8,370 bases of DNA. Source: Candidatus Pacearchaeota archaeon CG10_big_fil_rev_8_21_14_0_10_35_13 (lineage in GTDB: Archaea > Nanobdellota > Nanobdellia > Pacearchaeales > GW2011-AR1). Each line of letters starts with the position of its first letter. Positions within the stretch are counted from its first letter, which is position 1. Position numbers and translations under genes: made by a program. The DNA lies in assembly GCA_002763035.1 (NCBI GenBank), contig PFDC01000002.1:1-8370 (forward strand), read 5' to 3'. Below the pieces are notes generated by a model. The model had not been told where the DNA came from, searched no databases, and was given only the letters and a program-made list of their open reading frames with translations. Positions 5,623 to 8,370 of this stretch are shown here, piece by piece.

Positions 5623-6414
5623 GTGAAAGCAAAGATAATAGGAAAGAACAACCAAGAAAAAAGCATGGAATTACCAGCATTCTTCAATGAGAAAATAAGA
5701 AATGACCTAGCACAAAGACTACTAGAAGTAAAGAGATTTGAAGAAATGCAACCAAGAGGAGCAGATGTAATGGCAGGAAAAATGCATTCTGCATCAGGAA
5801 TAATAAGTCATCGTAGAAGAAAATGGAAAACCGCATATGGACATGGAATATCAAGAGTACCAAGAAAAATATTCTGGAGAAGAGGAACACAATTCTACTG
5901 GGTAGGAGCATTCGTATCAAATACCAGAGGTGGAAGAAGACCACATGCACCGTTGGTAGAACACTTCATGACCACAAAGAAAGTTAACAAGAAAGAAATG
6001 ATTATAGCACTAAAAAGCGCATTTGCATCAACAGCAAATAATGAGATGATAAAAGAAAGATACCAAACACTAAAGGATAAAGAAATAAAAAATATGCCAA
6101 TAGTAATCAGCGAAGAAGTACTAAGCATGAAGACTAAAGAATTCTTAGGATTCCTTAAAGAAAACATGAAAGGAATGGAAGAACTAATAAGCAAGAACAA
6201 AAAAGTAAGAGCAGGAAGAGGAAAATTAAGAAATAGAAAATACAAGAAGAGCGCAGGAGTATTATTAATCATAGGAAGAGAAGAAGAAAAGAAAATTAGT
6301 GGAATGGACGTAAGAAATATTAACACTATAAGAATACAGGACTTAATGCCACTAGGAAGAATGACAATATACACAGAAAAAGCCTTAAAGGAACTCTCGG
6401 AGGTAATAGGATGA
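5623..6414 (+). CDS. rpl4: 50S ribosomal protein uL4 (L4), GTG start
   Basis: Large-subunit protein whose long loop lines the nascent-peptide exit tunnel. At 263 residues it is a typical archaeal L4. MELPAFFNEKIRNDL (15-29) is the family N-terminus. The tunnel loop spans about 44-110 and includes YGHGISRVPRK (72-82), SNTRGGRRPHAP (99-110) and other basic residues. RAGRGKLRNRKYKKSAGVLLI (196-216) and the C-terminal LMPLGRMTIYTEKAL follow the archaeal pattern. The only start that preserves the N-terminus is GTG at 5623. An ATG at 5621 is out of frame and runs directly into TGA. No Shine-Dalgarno lies at useful spacing, so initiation is probably coupled to the end of uL3 five bases upstream. The stop overlaps the uL23 start. 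Confidence 0.96.
   Translation: MKAKIIGKNNQEKSMELPAFFNEKIRNDLAQRLLEVKRFEEMQPRGADVMAGKMHSASGIISHRRRKWKTAYGHGISRVPRKIFWRRGTQFYWVGAFVSNTRGGRRPHAPLVEHFMTTKKVNKKEMIIALKSAFASTANNEMIKERYQTLKDKEIKNMPIVISEEVLSMKTKEFLGFLKENMKGMEELISKNKKVRAGRGKLRNRKYKKSAGVLLIIGREEEKKISGMDVRNINTIRIQDLMPLGRMTIYTEKALKELSEVIG
6399..6404 (+). promoter_or_regulatory. Shine-Dalgarno site of uL23
   Basis: GGAGGT lies inside the end of the uL4 gene, six bases before the uL23 ATG at 6411. It is the strongest Shine-Dalgarno in the operon and supports efficient reinitiation at the overlapping ATGA junction. Confidence 0.7.
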
Positions 6415-6668
6415 AAAACATAGGGATACTATTCAAACCAGTAACAACAGAAAAAGCAGTAAAGCTTATAGAAACAGAAAATACCCTGTTATTCATTGTT
6501 GATGGAAGAAAAACTAAGAAGGATATAACAAGGGAATTTGAAGAATTATTCAAAGTAAAAATTGTAAGTGTTAATACAATGAATAAGAAAAATAAGAAGT
6601 ATGCCTATATAAGACTAAAGAATGAAAGTCCAGCAATAGACATAGCAACAAAACTGGGGATGATCTAA
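6411..6668 (+). CDS. rpl23: 50S ribosomal protein uL23 (L23)
   Basis: Large-subunit protein at the exit of the peptide tunnel, where it forms the docking site for the signal recognition particle and other nascent-chain factors. The 85-residue length is standard for archaeal L23, which lacks the long tunnel-facing hairpin of bacterial L23. It opens with ILFKPVTTEKAVKLIETENTL, the conserved PxxTEK motif, then LFIVDGRKTKKDITREFEELF and VKIVSVNTMNKKNKKYAYIRL. It overlaps uL4 by four bases (ATGA) with a strong GGAGGT upstream, so translation is coupled. uL2 begins four bases after its stop. Confidence 0.96.
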   Translation: MKNIGILFKPVTTEKAVKLIETENTLLFIVDGRKTKKDITREFEELFKVKIVSVNTMNKKNKKYAYIRLKNESPAIDIATKLGMI

Positions 6669-6672
6669 GAAT

Positions 6673-7410
6673 ATGGGAAAAAGAATAATACAACAAGCAA
6701 GAGGGCATGGAAGCCTAACATACAGAGCGAGAAGCAAAGCATTCGTGTACAGACTAGGATACCCACCAAGAGGGATAGAAGGAACAGGAGAAATAATCAA
6801 ATTAATACACTCAAGAGCACATAATGCACCAATAGCAAAAATAATACTCAAAAGAAAAGACGGCAAGAAAAAAGAGATATTTTACATACCAGCATTTGAA
6901 AAAGCATACGTTGGACAGAAGATAATCATAGGAGAAGAAGCACCAGCAGAAATAGGAAATATTGTGAGAGTTAGAGATTTAGAAATAGGAACAAAAATAT
7001 ATAATATCGAAAACCGCCCAGGAGACGGAGGAAAGATGGTAAGAGCAGGAGGAACGTACGCAGTGATAAGCAAGAGGTTCAGCAAGAGAATATTCATAAA
7101 AACCCCAAGTAAGAGAGAGATAGAAATAAAACCTGAATGCAGAGCACAGATAGGAGTAGTCGCAGGAAGCGGAAGAAAAGAAAAACCAACAATGAAAGCA
7201 GGAAAGAAATACCATATTAAGAAAACTAAGAATAAGCTGTGGCCTAGAACATCAGCAGTAAAAATGAACGTAATAGACCACCCATTTGGTAGTGGAAGAG
7301 GTAAGAGAGTAACACACGGACAGAAAGGAAAGATAGCAAAGAGAAACGCACCAGCAGGTGCAAGAGTAGGACTAATAAGACCTAGAAGAACAGGGAGGAA
7401 GAAGAGATAA
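6673..7410 (+). CDS. rpl2: 50S ribosomal protein uL2 (L2)
   Basis: Large-subunit protein needed for subunit association and a fully formed peptidyl-transferase centre. At 245 residues it fits archaeal L2. The N-terminus is GKRIIQQARGHGSLTYRARS. The OB-fold core includes GDGGKMVRAGGTYAVI (117-132) and SGRKEKPTMKAGKKYHI (166-182). The C-terminal loop has MNVIDHPFGSGRG (198-210), with the conserved His203 of the DHP motif and Phe205 as in other archaea. The tail is KRNAPAGARVGLIRPRRTGRKKR. The residues just before the loop (TSAVKMN, 193-199) differ from the usual RGxAMN. The start follows the uL23 stop by four bases, and the TAATG junction overlaps the uS19 start by one base. Confidence 0.97.
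   Translation: MGKRIIQQARGHGSLTYRARSKAFVYRLGYPPRGIEGTGEIIKLIHSRAHNAPIAKIILKRKDGKKKEIFYIPAFEKAYVGQKIIIGEEAPAEIGNIVRVRDLEIGTKIYNIENRPGDGGKMVRAGGTYAVISKRFSKRIFIKTPSKREIEIKPECRAQIGVVAGSGRKEKPTMKAGKKYHIKKTKNKLWPRTSAVKMNVIDHPFGSGRGKRVTHGQKGKIAKRNAPAGARVGLIRPRRTGRKKR
7394..7398 (+). promoter_or_regulatory. Shine-Dalgarno-like site of uS19
   Basis: GGAGG lies in the last codons of uL2, eleven bases before the uS19 ATG at 7410. The spacing is longer than ideal, but with the TAATG stop/start overlap it supports coupled initiation. Confidence 0.4.
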
Positions 7411-7808
7411 TGATAGAACCAACGAAGAAAGAATACACTTATAGAGGAAAAGGAATAGAAGAATTAAAGAAGATGGGAACTAGAGAATTCGCAGTCTACT
7501 TACCATCAAGAGAAAGAAGAACAGTACTTAGACACTTCGATGTTATAGAAGAATTCATAAAGAAATGTGTGAAGAAGACAGAAAGAGGAAGACCAATAAA
7601 GACTCACTCAAGAGAAATAGTAATTGTTCCAGGAATGATAGGATTCACAGTAATGATACATTCAGGGAAGGAATTTTTAAAGATAAAAATTACTGAAGAA
7701 ATGCTTGGACACCGACTAGGAGAATTCGCACCAACAAGAAAGAAAGTATCACATGGATCAGCAGGAATAGGAGCGACAAGGGGATCAGCATCAAGATCAG
7801 TGAAATAA
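7410..7808 (+). CDS. rps19: 30S ribosomal protein uS19 (S19)
   Basis: Small-subunit head protein that, with uS13, contacts the A-site finger and the tRNA region. At 132 residues it is in the usual archaeal range, longer than bacterial S19 because of an N-terminal extension. The extension (1 to about 25) includes YTYRGKGIEELKKMG. The core has RPIKTHSREIVIVPGMIG (61-78) and the signature SGKEFLKIKITEEMLGHRLGEFAPTR (85-110; motif SGK through EFxxTR), followed by KVSHGSAGIGATRGSASRS. It overlaps uL2 by one base and ends eight bases before uL22. Confidence 0.96.
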   Translation: MIEPTKKEYTYRGKGIEELKKMGTREFAVYLPSRERRTVLRHFDVIEEFIKKCVKKTERGRPIKTHSREIVIVPGMIGFTVMIHSGKEFLKIKITEEMLGHRLGEFAPTRKKVSHGSAGIGATRGSASRSVK

Positions 7809-7812
7809 GGAG
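7807..7812 (+). promoter_or_regulatory. Shine-Dalgarno site of uL22
   Basis: AAGGAG overlaps the uS19 stop codon and ends four bases before the ATG at 7817. It fixes the uL22 start, although the first 50 residues it adds are low-complexity and not part of the conserved domain. Confidence 0.65.
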
Positions 7813-7816
7813 AAAA

Positions 7817-8370
7817 ATGACAGAAGAAAAAATAAAAAAACAAACGGAAGAAGAAAAGAAAGAAAAAAATGAAGAAGTAGCTAAAGAAGAAAAAGCCACT
7901 GAAAAGACCGAAGAAAAGAAAACAGAAGAGAAAAAGAAAGAAGAACCAAGAGTGAAGAAAGAAGAAGCACATGTGAACATCAGAGGATTACCAGTATCAA
8001 AAAAACATTCAATGGCAATCTGTAAACACATTAAAGGAATGAGCCTAGAAAGAGCAATAGAAGAATTAGAAAAGGTAATGACTAAGAGTAAACCATTACC
8101 AATGAGAGGGGAAATACCTCACAGAAAAGGAAGAATTATGTCAGGAAGATACCCAATGAATGCCTCTAAAGAAATGATTAAGGTACTAAAATCATTAATA
8201 GGAAACTCAAACGTTAACGGAATAGAAGACCCAGTAATAGTAATAGCATCAGCATCACACTCTTCGAGAAGCCTAAGAAGAGGAGGCAGTAAAAAGCTTA
8301 AAAGGACGAATGTTCACATAGAAGTAAAAGAAAGAAAGAAGAAAAATAAAAACCAGGAGAAGAAAAAATA
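7817..8370 (+). CDS. rpl22: 50S ribosomal protein uL22 (L22), stop codon cut by window end
   Basis: Large-subunit protein lining the exit tunnel beside uL4. From ATG 7817 the frame stays open for 184 codons and ends in the bases TA at the edge, almost certainly the first two bases of its stop, so the protein is essentially complete. Residues 1-50 are a Lys/Glu-rich low-complexity extension. The conserved domain starts near 52: VNIRGLPVSKKHSMAICKHIKGMSLERAIEELE (53-85), then PHRKGRIMSGRYPM (101-114), the VNGIED region, and the tunnel hairpin SHSSRSLRRGGSKKLKRTNVHIEV (148-171). The tail is again Lys-rich. The usual archaeal N-terminal lead-in before the domain is replaced by the acidic/basic extension. 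It is co-transcribed with uS19, with AAGGAG at good spacing. Confidence 0.93.
   Translation, partial: MTEEKIKKQTEEEKKEKNEEVAKEEKATEKTEEKKTEEKKKEEPRVKKEEAHVNIRGLPVSKKHSMAICKHIKGMSLERAIEELEKVMTKSKPLPMRGEIPHRKGRIMSGRYPMNASKEMIKVLKSLIGNSNVNGIEDPVIVIASASHSSRSLRRGGSKKLKRTNVHIEVKERKKKNKNQEKKK

Noticed and set aside
4531..7972. Long minus-strand reading frames opposite the ribosomal genes (for example 4531-4998, 5895-6374, 7604-7972)
   Set aside because: They are Phe/Leu/Ser-rich translations of the A-rich complement, which lacks stops because T is rare at silent sites on the plus strand. The opposite strand carries conserved ribosomal proteins.
1..8370. Defence island, mobile element, CRISPR array or other new system
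   Set aside because: No transposase, integrase, nuclease, toxin, direct-repeat array or target-site duplication was found; gene content is housekeeping with a few uncharacterised proteins.

Overview
The window is archaeal and A-rich, with GC by eye around one third. Three things point to Archaea: the order uL3-uL4-uL23-uL2-uS19-uL22 with archaeal-type sequences, an AMP phosphorylase with its archaeal N-terminal domain, and TATA-box promoters with several probably leaderless genes. Compact genes, overlapping ends, KE-rich ribosomal proteins and a small AI-2E-type transporter suggest a DPANN lineage of the Woesearchaeota/Pacearchaeota kind. That placement is inference, not shown by a marker. 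I see no tRNA, rRNA, CRISPR array, insertion sequence or att site.

Layout. Positions 7-534 (minus) hold a YbjQ/UPF0145 protein preceded by an unrecognised 57-residue two-helix membrane protein. A short divergent promoter region (535-610) separates them from a RimJ/RimL-like GNAT acetyltransferase (plus, to 1093). That gene meets an AMP phosphorylase (minus, 1090-2559) tail to tail, with the two stop codons sharing bases. Upstream of the phosphorylase lies an AI-2E family permease (minus, 2691-3719). A 52-base divergent promoter region with one palindromic TATA box follows, then an uncharacterised two-part 239-residue protein (plus, 3772-4491). A 136-base leader/promoter region with an inverted repeat leads into the ribosomal protein operon: uL3, uL4, uL23, uL2, uS19 and uL22 (4628 to the window end). 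uL22 runs off the edge only within its stop codon.

How the parts fit. The ribosomal genes are tightly packed (-4 to +8 base junctions) and clearly co-transcribed. They supply large-subunit proteins of the peptidyl-transferase and exit-tunnel region plus uS19 of the small-subunit head. The 239-residue gene sits just ahead of the operon in the same direction but appears to have its own promoter, so a functional link is only suggested. The remaining genes are housekeeping or membrane functions with no obvious shared pathway.

The most interesting signals are non-coding. Silent codon positions follow the DNA strand (A/C on plus, T on minus). Paired, symmetrical TATA elements sit at a near-constant 25-27 bases from start codons. 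The uL3 leader has arms that could pair in alternative ways. I found no evidence of a new defence or mobile system.
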